Source: JAGGZI01 sp964399605
GTDB taxonomy: Archaea > Aenigmatarchaeota > Aenigmatarchaeia > PWEA01 > JAGHBM01
Direction: 5' to 3'
DNA: 20,836 nt
NCBI GenBank assembly: GCA_964399605.1
Contig: CAYNRH010000011.1
Span: forward strand, 1-20,836
Made by a program: the position numbers and the translations under genes. The stretch's first letter is position 1, and the number at the start of each line of letters is the position of its first letter. Shown piece by piece: positions 1 through 6,770 of this stretch. The notes under the pieces are model-generated. The model did not search any database and was not told the origin of the DNA. It was given only the letters and a program-made list of their open reading frames with translations.

Positions 1-9
1 TTTTATCAA

Positions 10-40
10 TATAAAAATTAAAAAGAGTATATAAAAATCT
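10..40 (-). terminator. Possible oligo-T terminator after the Nudix-HAD unit
   Basis: Read on the minus strand, the 76 bases after the HAD stop codon contain three T5 runs (plus-strand A runs at 13-17, 20-24 and 33-37). Archaeal terminators are typically T-rich runs without a required hairpin, so this could end the Nudix-HAD transcript. The same stretch also contains TATA-like sequence that could be a promoter for a gene to the left of the window. I see no gene in 1-76. Confidence 0.35.
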
Positions 41-76
41 TACCTTTATCCTACCTTATCTCTTACCACTAAGAAG

Positions 77-811
77 TTAAACAATAACTTCCTTTAAATC
101 TGATATTTTTTTGACAACTGCATCTGGTTTTGCCTGGGTGTTGTATCTTCTCCACGATGTCGGCTTATGCTCCTCTGTCTTGTATAGAATGGTTTTCAAA
201 CCAACTTCGCCTGCAGGAAGTATGTCTCTGCCGGGATCATCACCAACATAAATGCTGTTCTCCACACTAATATCACACATATCAAGACATTTTCTGAAAA
301 ATTCTGTACCTGGTTTTTCAACTCCGATTTCTTCCGATGAAATAATTTTATCAAAATAAGAATCCAGTCCCATCCACTTCATAACAGATTTAACACCATA
401 TTCCCTGTCATTACTCCAGACAAAAAGCTTTTTGTCTTTATTTTTCAAATACCCCAAAGTTTCTTTTGTTTTGGTGTAATCGTTTCTGAGAATAAATTCT
501 CTGAATTCGCGCCTATATATTAACAAAATCTCTGGCGCTAAAAAATTGGAATCTTCCGGTTTGACATTAATTCTCCTGAGAAAATCCTGAATAATTGGTT
601 CCTCCTGTGAAAAATGGGAATAATGGGGACCGTTCACTGTTTTATTTGACTCGACCCAGTTGTCAACAACCTCTTTTTCTTTGACATCGTATCCGTTTTT
701 TCTTAAAAGGTTTGCCACTTCACCAGATATGTTGCTGGCAATTTCTTCAAATGGGTCTAAGAGTATTGTATTCCCATAATCAAAAACAACGTTTTTCGCA
801 TGTATTTGCAT
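77..811 (-). CDS. HAD-superfamily hydrolase (phosphatase-like)
   Basis: Probable HAD-fold phosphatase or phosphoesterase of 244 aa; substrate unknown. Motif I is FDYGNT (nucleophile D11), motif II is the Ser in VWSND (S133), motif III is the Lys in GVEKPG (K166) and motif IV is GDDPGRD (D191, D192, D196). The helical insertion between motifs I and II fits a C1-type cap. In motif I the usual second Asp (DxD) is Gly13, seen in some HAD proteins but expected to weaken the acid/base step. I chose ATG at 811: it lies 1 nt after the stop of the upstream Nudix gene, while an in-frame start at 862 would overlap that gene by 50 nt. It is probably co-transcribed and translationally coupled with the Nudix gene, since no strong Shine-Dalgarno is visible. 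The pairing suggests a nucleotide or phosphate-ester clean-up role, which is inference. Confidence 0.85.
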   Translation of the reverse strand: MQIHAKNVVFDYGNTILLDPFEEIASNISGEVANLLRKNGYDVKEKEVVDNWVESNKTVNGPHYSHFSQEEPIIQDFLRRINVKPEDSNFLAPEILLIYRREFREFILRNDYTKTKETLGYLKNKDKKLFVWSNDREYGVKSVMKWMGLDSYFDKIISSEEIGVEKPGTEFFRKCLDMCDISVENSIYVGDDPGRDILPAGEVGLKTILYKTEEHKPTSWRRYNTQAKPDAVVKKISDLKEVIV

Positions 812-812
812 C

Positions 813-1751
813 TTAGACACTTGTTTGTTTTTTATACTCTTCCCATACTTTGTCAAAACCATATTCTCTTGTCAAAATGTCCAAGACAACCTTCCACTGC
901 GCTGGCACCCACTTGGGAGACTCTCCCGGTATCCACACTCCAGTACCGGGCGGAACCCCTGCTGGCTCTTCGCTTATTGTTCTTGCCAAATAGCTCATAA
1001 CATCCTTGGGTGTAAAATCTACATAATGTATTTCCGTGTGCTCCCATTTACCGGATTTTGGTGCAGACTGTATTTCTTCTGTTGTATAATCTGTGGTTGC
1101 ATACATTTGAGCTTCTATATGCCTGTCATCTCCAGCTCTTCCTATGCCGAACATCTTCAAGTCTTTTATATCCACACCCATTTCTTCTTTAACTTCTCTT
1201 CTGGCAGTGTCAAACGGGCTCCTGTCTTTATCGGGATTCATGAAGCCTGCTGCTATGCCATGTAAATCTGGATACTGGCCAAGTTTTTCACTTCTCTTTG
1301 TTATAATCATCTTATTGTCCGGCTCGCTGACCAACCCAACATTTACACCAATTGGATTTGCAAGGCCGTCGTTGAGATTTAGATAAGAATCCCCCCTTAA
1401 CTTCATCATTTCTCTGACCATTTCTTTATCTATGCTTTTGTTTGTGGCAGCAAATGTGAAATAAGAAGTTCTCTCGCCTTCAAGAAATAATTTATGATTA
1501 GTATCATCAACATTATAACCAGATAATCTTACCATGGAACCATCAAAAAATGACCTTCCCTTTTCCTCTGCTTCCTTTCTTTTCTTTTCTACCAATTCTT
1601 CTTTAAAATCTCTTACTTTTGGATATGGTATCTCAAACATGCCTGTTATTTTTACTTTAACCTCTTTTTCAGAATAGGGGTTTTCAACATCCTCATGCAA
1701 CTCTACATACGGTATTTTTAAATCACCAAAAACTGCTCCTGGATAAGCCAT
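813..1751 (-). CDS. Large Nudix-domain protein with atypical Nudix box
   Basis: A 312-aa protein with a Nudix hydrolase domain in roughly residues 135-250. The core REVKEEMGV (185-193) supplies the metal-binding glutamates. The loop before it (GFMNPDKDRSPFDTARR) is two residues longer than the canonical G-x5-E-x7-REUxEExGU, and the position of the first Glu, counting back from R185, is Arg177. The N-terminal ~130 residues (with SYFTFAATN near 96-104) and the C-terminal PGTGVWIPGESPKW segment are not parts of the minimal fold and I do not recognise them as a named domain. Nudix enzymes hydrolyse nucleoside diphosphates linked to another moiety; the substrate is unknown. The ATG at 1751 has AGAGGTGA four bases upstream; an in-frame TTG at 1754 would sit on that site. 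A TATA-like box lies at about 1791-1800 (minus). It heads a two-gene unit with the HAD gene. Confidence 0.85.
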   Translation of the reverse strand: MAYPGAVFGDLKIPYVELHEDVENPYSEKEVKVKITGMFEIPYPKVRDFKEELVEKKRKEAEEKGRSFFDGSMVRLSGYNVDDTNHKLFLEGERTSYFTFAATNKSIDKEMVREMMKLRGDSYLNLNDGLANPIGVNVGLVSEPDNKMIITKRSEKLGQYPDLHGIAAGFMNPDKDRSPFDTARREVKEEMGVDIKDLKMFGIGRAGDDRHIEAQMYATTDYTTEEIQSAPKSGKWEHTEIHYVDFTPKDVMSYLARTISEEPAGVPPGTGVWIPGESPKWVPAQWKVVLDILTREYGFDKVWEEYKKQTSV

Positions 1752-1865
1752 CAAATCACCTCTTAAACATTATTATTAAAGTGCCAAAAACTATTTATAC
1801 TTGTTTTTTTGTGAAAGATATAAATATCTTACCAATATACTACTTTATAGGATTTTGGTGGGCGC
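1752..1865. promoter_or_regulatory. Divergent promoter region: Nudix (minus) and RHH-nucleotidyltransferase (plus)
   Basis: A 114-bp gap between divergent genes. A TATA-like box GTATAAATAG (minus, 1791-1800) would place the Nudix start site near 1765-1770, leaving a short leader with a GAGGTGA site at 1756-1762. On the plus strand GATATAAATATC (1817-1828), itself a near palindrome, would serve the downstream gene, with GGTG at 1857-1860 as ribosome binding site. The RHH domain of the downstream protein makes this a candidate autoregulatory site (inference). Confidence 0.5.
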
Positions 1866-2666
1866 ATGAAAGAAAAGGTTTCTTTGACAATAGAGAAAAA
1901 GGTCTTGAAAGAAGTGGAAGGCATTGTTGACGGTTTGAGAATAAGAAACACCAGCCAGGCTGTTGAGTATCTGCTTAAAAGGGCGCTGGGTGAGGAAAAG
2001 ATGGGCGTTATTCTCTGTGGCGGTGATGAGAACAAGTATAAAATAGACGGGGAATATAGGTTCACTGTCAGAATAAACAATTCTACATTGATAGAAGAAA
2101 CAATTAAAAAACTGAAAAGGTATGGGTTTAAGCGCATTTTTATAATAGCAAGGGAAAACGTGTTGACAAACATATTCAGAATTTTGGAAGATGGTAGGAA
2201 GTATGGTGTAGAAGTTGAATACATAAAAGAAGTTTTTTCTAAAGGCACGATGGATTCTTTAAGGCTACTTAAAGGGAGGATAAACACAAATTTCTTGGTG
2301 GTGTTTGGGGATGTTGTTTTTGATATAGACTTAAACAAGCTCTGGGAAGCACATATTAAAAACATGGGAACCGCAACGCTGACTTTAGAAAGTTATGACA
2401 AGCCTGGAGAAAAGGGAGTTGTTCAGCTTGAAGGAAACCAAATAGTTGATTTTGTGCAGAAACCAAAAAACTTTAAGAGTTATATTGCCTTTGTCCCCTT
2501 ATTTTTCTGCGGCCCGGAAATATTTGAATACGATGGAAACAGCCTGGAAGATGATGTTTTTCCAAAACTTGCAAAAGAGGGCATGCTTTTTGGGTATATC
2601 ACTTCAGGTTGGAACAGGCATATGCATACAAAAAAAGACCTGGAAGAGATTAAAAGAAAATTCTGA
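1866..2666 (+). CDS. Ribbon-helix-helix domain fused to a divergent sugar-nucleotidyltransferase
   Basis: A 266-aa two-domain protein. Residues 1-42 read as a ribbon-helix-helix (CopG/MetJ-like) DNA-binding module: a strand (VSLTIEKK), a helix, the turn RNTS and a second helix ending LLKRAL. Residues 46-266 look like an NTP-transferase (GT-A-like, COG1208 type): MGVILCGG at 46-53 is the start strand and loop, FGDVVFDID at 147-155 contains the likely metal Asp149, and VDFVQKPKNF at 194-203 matches the VxEKP region. The nucleotide-binding signature (normally LAGGxGTRLxPLT) is reduced to LCGGDENKY, losing the key Arg, and the usual WxDIGTP end is GWNRHMHTKKDL. It may therefore be an inactive ligand-binding domain acting as a sugar-nucleotide sensor for the DNA-binding domain, or a divergent enzyme. 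The ATG follows GGTGGG. It converges with the SDR gene, overlapping by 17 nt. Confidence 0.8.
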   Translation: MKEKVSLTIEKKVLKEVEGIVDGLRIRNTSQAVEYLLKRALGEEKMGVILCGGDENKYKIDGEYRFTVRINNSTLIEETIKKLKRYGFKRIFIIARENVLTNIFRILEDGRKYGVEVEYIKEVFSKGTMDSLRLLKGRINTNFLVVFGDVVFDIDLNKLWEAHIKNMGTATLTLESYDKPGEKGVVQLEGNQIVDFVQKPKNFKSYIAFVPLFFCGPEIFEYDGNSLEDDVFPKLAKEGMLFGYITSGWNRHMHTKKDLEEIKRKF

Positions 2667-3687
2667 AAAAACGCAAAATACCCTGATTCCAGGGAACCCT
2701 GTGTGTCACGCCGCTCTTGCCTTCATAATCCTTATAGTTCTTCAAATACCATTTGTATGTATCTATCCACACTTCTGCTGTCGTGTACTTGGGTTTCCAG
2801 CCAAGAATCTTTTGAATTTTATCCACGGATACATAGTGGTCAACATCTGCTGTCTCATACACCCACTCATAGAGTGGAGAAAGATGCAAATATTCCAGAA
2901 GCTTTAAAGCTGGTATTGCAATAAAACTTGGTATTGGAACAACTGTTTTTCCAAAACCCGCATAATCAAGAAGTGCTTGCAAATCTTCTTTCATTGACTT
3001 GAACTCGGTTGCCCCAACATTGAAAGTGTCGTTTACCAGCTTCTTTGGTTTTGTGGCTACCAAATATATGGCACTTGATAAATCGTCAACATGCAAAAGC
3101 TGATACTTGTTTTTTCCACTCCCAATTATAGGTATGTTTTTTCCTCTCATCACCCAGTCACATAAAATCTGAAAAACACCGAGCCTAAATGGGCCAGCAA
3201 ACGTTTTGGGCCTTATGATTGGAACACAATACCCCTTTCTCCTGAATTCCAGACAGACCTCCTCTGCTTCTATTTTACTCTCTCCATATGGGCCAACACC
3301 AACTAATGGGTATTTTTCATCAACCGGATGTTTTTTAGGAATACCATAAACAGATGTAGATGATATGTAAATAACCCTTTCTACTCCGGAATCGAATGCT
3401 GCTTCAAGAACGTTTCTTGTTCCATCAATATTCGTGGATAAGATGTCTTTTCTTGACCAAAGTGGTAAAGCTGCGGCAGCATGGACAACGATATCCACTC
3501 CTTTCATTGCTTTCTTTAAAAATTCTTTATCCCTTATATCTCCTTTAAAGAATTTTATTTTAGAAACTTCAGGATAATCAAAATCGCTCATGTCTATGCC
3601 TACAACCCTTTGCCCTTTCTTCAAAAGATACCTGCAAAGGTTGTACCCAAAAAACCCGGATGCTCCTGTAATTAAAAAAGTCTTCAT
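2650..3687 (-). CDS. Extended SDR NAD(P)-dependent epimerase/dehydratase
   Basis: A 345-aa extended short-chain dehydrogenase/reductase of the NAD-dependent epimerase/dehydratase or 3-beta-HSD-like group. Visible motifs: GASGFFG (8-14) for the dinucleotide, Asp32 after strand 2 (GIDMSD) favouring NAD, GDIRD (49-53), HAAA (69-72), active-site ISSTS (108-112) and YGESK (Y134, K138). The C-terminal substrate-binding half contains HVDD and LGWKP, both common in this family. Likely substrates are nucleotide sugars or a lipid-linked sugar; the neighbouring UbiA, flippase and nucleotidyltransferase genes favour glycolipid or polyprenyl-sugar chemistry (inference). The ATG at 3687 is only 37 bp from the divergent UbiA start and has no Shine-Dalgarno, so it is probably leaderless with a TATA-like TATTTAAATA near 3710-3719. 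The 3' end overlaps the convergent gene by 17 nt. Confidence 0.88.
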   Translation of the reverse strand: MKTFLITGASGFFGYNLCRYLLKKGQRVVGIDMSDFDYPEVSKIKFFKGDIRDKEFLKKAMKGVDIVVHAAAALPLWSRKDILSTNIDGTRNVLEAAFDSGVERVIYISSTSVYGIPKKHPVDEKYPLVGVGPYGESKIEAEEVCLEFRRKGYCVPIIRPKTFAGPFRLGVFQILCDWVMRGKNIPIIGSGKNKYQLLHVDDLSSAIYLVATKPKKLVNDTFNVGATEFKSMKEDLQALLDYAGFGKTVVPIPSFIAIPALKLLEYLHLSPLYEWVYETADVDHYVSVDKIQKILGWKPKYTTAEVWIDTYKWYLKNYKDYEGKSGVTHRVPWNQGILRFFRIFF

Positions 3688-3724
3688 AAAATCATTTTTA
3701 TATTACCTTTATTTAAATAGTTTT
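3688..3724. promoter_or_regulatory. Very short bidirectional promoter, SDR (minus) / UbiA (plus)
   Basis: The 37 bp between the two start codons hold two TATA-like boxes arranged so that each lies about 25 bp from the opposite gene's ATG: TTTTATATTA (about 3695-3704) for the plus-strand UbiA gene and TATTTAAATA (about 3710-3719, read on the minus strand) for the SDR gene. Both transcripts would be leaderless, and the two core promoters overlap, so they may exclude each other. Confidence 0.55.
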
Positions 3725-4729
3725 ATGAAAAAAATCAAATATTTCATAAAAATGATGAGACCACGACAATGGTTTAAATCATTCTACATAATTTTTGGTG
3801 CAATCCCGGCAATATTTCTCACTCCCTACAGGCCGATGTTAATTCCCTACCTTCTCATATTGGGCATAATAAACATGATATTGATTCAGGGTGTGATTTA
3901 TTCCATAAATGATATAGCTGATATAGAAAAAGACAAGTTTCACCCAAAAAAGAAAAAACGACCGCTGCCGTCAGGAAAAATAAACAAAAATGAAGCAAAG
4001 CTGTTCGCGCTTGTTTTGTTCCTTACAGCATTTGTAACCGGGATGTTGATTGACCTAAGAATCGCAATAATTGACATTCTCCTTGTTGTAATAAATCTTA
4101 TTTATTCTTCAAAGCCAATTCGTTTGAAGGATTTTAAGTATTGGGATATTTTTATTACAGCAATTAATTTTCCATTGAGGGTTGGTGTCGGGTGGTATTT
4201 GTTTGAACCGTATAATGAAGGGAAGTTCCAGTTTTTGTACAAAATAACATCAAACAAGATTGTTTCACATTCTATACAGGCGCTGTTCTTCAATACACCC
4301 CCAAGAATCATAAACTTTTCAACAACTTTCTCAACAGTAACATTGTCATTTGTATCTATGATGGGACTCACTTATTTTCTAGCAGTGTTCTTGCTATCGT
4401 TAAAAAGATTGGGTGAAAAACTCTGGATAAAAAACCCTGAAAAAACAAGACCTGTTTTAGGAAAGTACTCCCCAACATCTTTGAAGGGAATTGCGCTGTT
4501 CTCGTTTTTTGTTACAATAATAAGCTTCTTTTTCCTTGCATACAGCCTAAAAATTTCTCTTATACTGCTGACGCCATATTTCATTGGTTTGCTGTGGTGG
4601 TACTATAAAATGACTTTTAAAAAGGATTCCCCGGTAAAAACACCTGAAGATGTTTTCACAAAAAATAAAAAATTTATTGGAGCAGGAGGGGTGTTTCTTG
4701 TCTTGATGCTGGTGCTGCTTTTGATTTAA
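3725..4729 (+). CDS. UbiA-family membrane prenyltransferase, decaprenyl-phosphate phosphoribosyltransferase-like
   Basis: A 334-aa polytopic membrane protein. The start MRPRQWFKS (11-19), the Asp-rich motif NDIADIEKD (62-70; N62, D63, D66, D70), the basic patch KKKKRPLPSG (75-84), then YSSKPIRLKDF and a second-half motif LKRLGEKLW...RPVLGKYSP, fit the UbiA superfamily and especially decaprenyl-phosphate phosphoribosyltransferase (Rv3806c-type), which moves phosphoribose from PRPP to a polyprenyl phosphate. I see about seven to nine hydrophobic segments. By analogy it would make a polyprenyl-phosphate-linked pentose; another prenyl acceptor is possible. The ATG at 3725 is chosen because it sits 25 bp after a TATA-like box; a longer reading frame from 3590 would lie antisense to the SDR start and adds a non-hydrophobic tail. 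It converges on the flippase-like gene with a 10-bp gap. Confidence 0.82.
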   Translation: MKKIKYFIKMMRPRQWFKSFYIIFGAIPAIFLTPYRPMLIPYLLILGIINMILIQGVIYSINDIADIEKDKFHPKKKKRPLPSGKINKNEAKLFALVLFLTAFVTGMLIDLRIAIIDILLVVINLIYSSKPIRLKDFKYWDIFITAINFPLRVGVGWYLFEPYNEGKFQFLYKITSNKIVSHSIQALFFNTPPRIINFSTTFSTVTLSFVSMMGLTYFLAVFLLSLKRLGEKLWIKNPEKTRPVLGKYSPTSLKGIALFSFFVTIISFFFLAYSLKISLILLTPYFIGLLWWYYKMTFKKDSPVKTPEDVFTKNKKFIGAGGVFLVLMLVLLLI

Positions 4730-4739
4730 AAAAGAAATT

Positions 4740-5705
4740 TTATTTGAACTTATGTGAAAAGAGCGCTGCCCCTACGAAAACATAAGGCCAGTATGACAAA
4801 AACCTTGTTATGATTGTAACAGCCGTAACATCAGAGAGAGCCACACCGAAAAGAGTTGTGAAAAACGTTACGGTTATTAGTTCTGACGAGCCGATAGACC
4901 CTGGCAAAAATGTCAAAATTCCAAGCAATATTGAAAGCGGTAGTATCGCTATACACGGCATTAAACTAATGGAAACTCCTATTGAATGGAATGCAACAAA
5001 TATTATCAATCCTTCCACTGTCCAAACCACAAATGAAAGAAGTGCAGCAACCAATATTGTTGGCGCGTGCTTGTACTCCCTGAAAGACTTGTGAAATTTT
5101 TTTGAAGCTTCCTTGACTTTATTTTCGTAGTTCCTTACAACCGGTATGAAAGAAAATGTCTTAAAAACTTTAGCAAAAAATATTTCTGTCCTCCTCTCTG
5201 ATGAAACAATAAACAGGCCAACAGATATAACAACCACATAAAACAGTATGGAAAGGTAAAGCCATATTGAAAGGTTTTGTATTTTGAGAGCCAAAAATCC
5301 CGAGGATATTATCGCTATGATTATTAAAACCATAAAATCAAGTATTCTTTCAACAACAACCGAAGGAAGTGATTTGGAAAACGATTTGTTATCTGTCTTT
5401 TTTAAAATAACAGACCTTATTGGATCCCCGGTTTTGGCAGGGCTTAAATTTGATATGAACATTGAAGCAACAAATATCTGCCAAACTTCAAAGAAATTTA
5501 TCCTTATATTCAGCCTTCTTAAAAGAATGTCCCACCTTAGCGTCCTTATAAGGGAATTAAAAACCCATAAAAACAAGCCAAGAGATATAAAAAGTAAATT
5601 GGCATTTGACAAAACTGCCCATATTTTTACAGGGTCTGAGAAATATATCAGCGCCCCCAATATTCCAAATGAAAACAAAAACAAAACAATGGTTTTCTTT
5701 TTCAT
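4740..5705 (-). CDS. Flippase-like integral membrane protein (UPF0104 / LPG-synthase TM family)
   Basis: A 321-aa protein with about eight hydrophobic helices. The N-terminal block containing FNSLIRTLRWDILLRRL, the following FISNLSPAKTGDPIRSVIL (the conserved xxPxxxGD-R region of the family) and the late FLPGSIGSSELITVTF block are the hallmarks of the lysylphosphatidylglycerol-synthase transmembrane / flippase-like family (PF03706). Its members are proposed to move lipids or lipid-linked molecules, but biochemical support varies. It lies 13 nt after the geranylgeranyl-reductase gene on the same strand, with a purine-rich AGAGATG element as possible ribosome binding site, so the two are likely one transcript. 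Next to UbiA and SDR genes it could flip a polyprenyl-phosphate sugar (inference). Confidence 0.82.
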   Translation of the reverse strand: MKKKTIVLFLFSFGILGALIYFSDPVKIWAVLSNANLLFISLGLFLWVFNSLIRTLRWDILLRRLNIRINFFEVWQIFVASMFISNLSPAKTGDPIRSVILKKTDNKSFSKSLPSVVVERILDFMVLIIIAIISSGFLALKIQNLSIWLYLSILFYVVVISVGLFIVSSERRTEIFFAKVFKTFSFIPVVRNYENKVKEASKKFHKSFREYKHAPTILVAALLSFVVWTVEGLIIFVAFHSIGVSISLMPCIAILPLSILLGILTFLPGSIGSSELITVTFFTTLFGVALSDVTAVTIITRFLSYWPYVFVGAALFSHKFK

Positions 5706-5718
5706 AATAACATCTCTT

Positions 5719-6732
5719 TTAAAAAATACTTGAAGGTTTATCCATATTAAGGTTCTTTCTTTTAGATATCTTGTTCAAAGCTATATTTAAAACTGATTTG
5801 GGAAGGGAATAAAACCTCTTTATCCACAAACCTGTTTTTATCTCCCTTCCTATTTTTTTTCTCCATTCTTTCTCATACAACCTCATGTCTGGATTATTTA
5901 AATCAATGGTCTGGGACGCTATCTCTGCCGCAGTCAGCCCATAGACAACACCACCACCAGAATATGGCTTTACTTGAGCAGCAGCATCACCACAAAGAAA
6001 GACCCTCTTAGAGGAAATTTTAGGAAGAAGACCATATGGAATCAATCCTGAGAATATCTTAGCTGGCTTGATGCCGTGTTTTTTGAGGAAGTTGGTAAAA
6101 TGAAATTTGGCTTTAGTGGAAGATGCCAGCCCATATTCAGTGTACGCACCTCTTGGTATTCTCCAAGCAAAAAAACCCGGAAACTCCTTGAAGTAAAGGT
6201 CAACAAAAGAATCTTGGTTGCCAGCAACATACATGAAAACCCCATGCAGGTATTTTGGATCTCTCAGTCCGAGATTTCTTCTCACTGTTGATAACGGCCC
6301 ATCACAACCAGCAAGGACTTTTGTTTTTATGTTCTTTATTTTTTCGTTTCTTTTTACGTAAACCGAGACTGTTTCGCCCTCAAAAAAATTTATTAACCTT
6401 GAACCAAGAAGACATTTAACGCCAGATTTTTTAGCAAGATTAAAAATATGCTTATCCAGCGCAGGCCTGTTTATCACCTGTGCCTGGTTTGAATTAAAAA
6501 CATGTACTTTTTCACCTACATGTATTCTGGCGCCGTTTATCTTATGTTCTATTATTTTTTTGTTGTAAGGAACGAAGTCCCATATTTTTTTTGAAATTAA
6601 ACCGGAACACGCAAGCGGCTTCCCTATTTCTTTATGCTCCTCCAAAATCAAGACTTTGTATCCCCTTTCAGAGAACTTCCATGCAAGGAATGAGCCAATT
6701 GGACCTGCTCCAGATACAACCAAATCATACAT
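5719..6732 (-). CDS. Geranylgeranyl reductase family FAD-dependent oxidoreductase
   Basis: A 337-aa flavoprotein. The N-terminal Rossmann motif GAGPIGS (8-14) with LILEE after strand 2 binds FAD; ACSGLIS near residue 41-47 is the family's conserved Cys-containing motif close to the flavin; GFFAWRIPRG corresponds to the family's YxWxFP region; VFLCGDAAAQVKPYSGGGV is the second FAD-binding block with the conserved GD. Such enzymes reduce double bonds of geranylgeranyl chains in archaeal membrane lipids or polyprenols. The protein is shorter than the usual ~390-450 aa, the difference lying in the C-terminal domain. The ATG at 6732 is 38 bp from the divergent secF start and lacks an obvious Shine-Dalgarno. 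It leads a two-gene unit with the flippase-like gene, a pairing that favours an isoprenoid-carrier role. Confidence 0.85.
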   Translation of the reverse strand: MYDLVVSGAGPIGSFLAWKFSERGYKVLILEEHKEIGKPLACSGLISKKIWDFVPYNKKIIEHKINGARIHVGEKVHVFNSNQAQVINRPALDKHIFNLAKKSGVKCLLGSRLINFFEGETVSVYVKRNEKIKNIKTKVLAGCDGPLSTVRRNLGLRDPKYLHGVFMYVAGNQDSFVDLYFKEFPGFFAWRIPRGAYTEYGLASSTKAKFHFTNFLKKHGIKPAKIFSGLIPYGLLPKISSKRVFLCGDAAAQVKPYSGGGVVYGLTAAEIASQTIDLNNPDMRLYEKEWRKKIGREIKTGLWIKRFYSLPKSVLNIALNKISKRKNLNMDKPSSIF

Positions 6733-6770
6733 GTTAAATATTTATAAGGTTGTTTTTATTAAGTGTTAGT
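6733..6770. promoter_or_regulatory. Short bidirectional promoter, geranylgeranyl reductase (minus) / secF (plus)
   Basis: Thirty-eight base pairs separate the two ATGs. AAATATTTATAAGG (about 6736-6748) is a TATA-like element 23-30 bp before the secF ATG, which has no Shine-Dalgarno and so is probably leaderless. For the minus gene a weaker A/T element (about 6753-6763) is at the right distance. The arrangement mirrors that at 3688-3724. Confidence 0.5.

Noticed and set aside
812..862. Upstream start for the HAD gene at 862
   Set aside because: It adds 17 residues overlapping the Nudix C-terminus; the FDYGNT strand normally lies within ~10 residues of the N-terminus, as with ATG 811.
1829..2365. 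A 178-codon open frame antisense to the RHH-nucleotidyltransferase gene
   Set aside because: Low-complexity Ser/Phe/Leu-rich product typical of a shadow frame; the plus-strand gene has promoter, ribosome binding site and domains.
3590..3724. Longer N-terminus for the UbiA protein starting at 3590
   Set aside because: It would run antisense through the SDR start codon and promoter; the family start (MRPRQW region) and TATA spacing fit ATG 3725.
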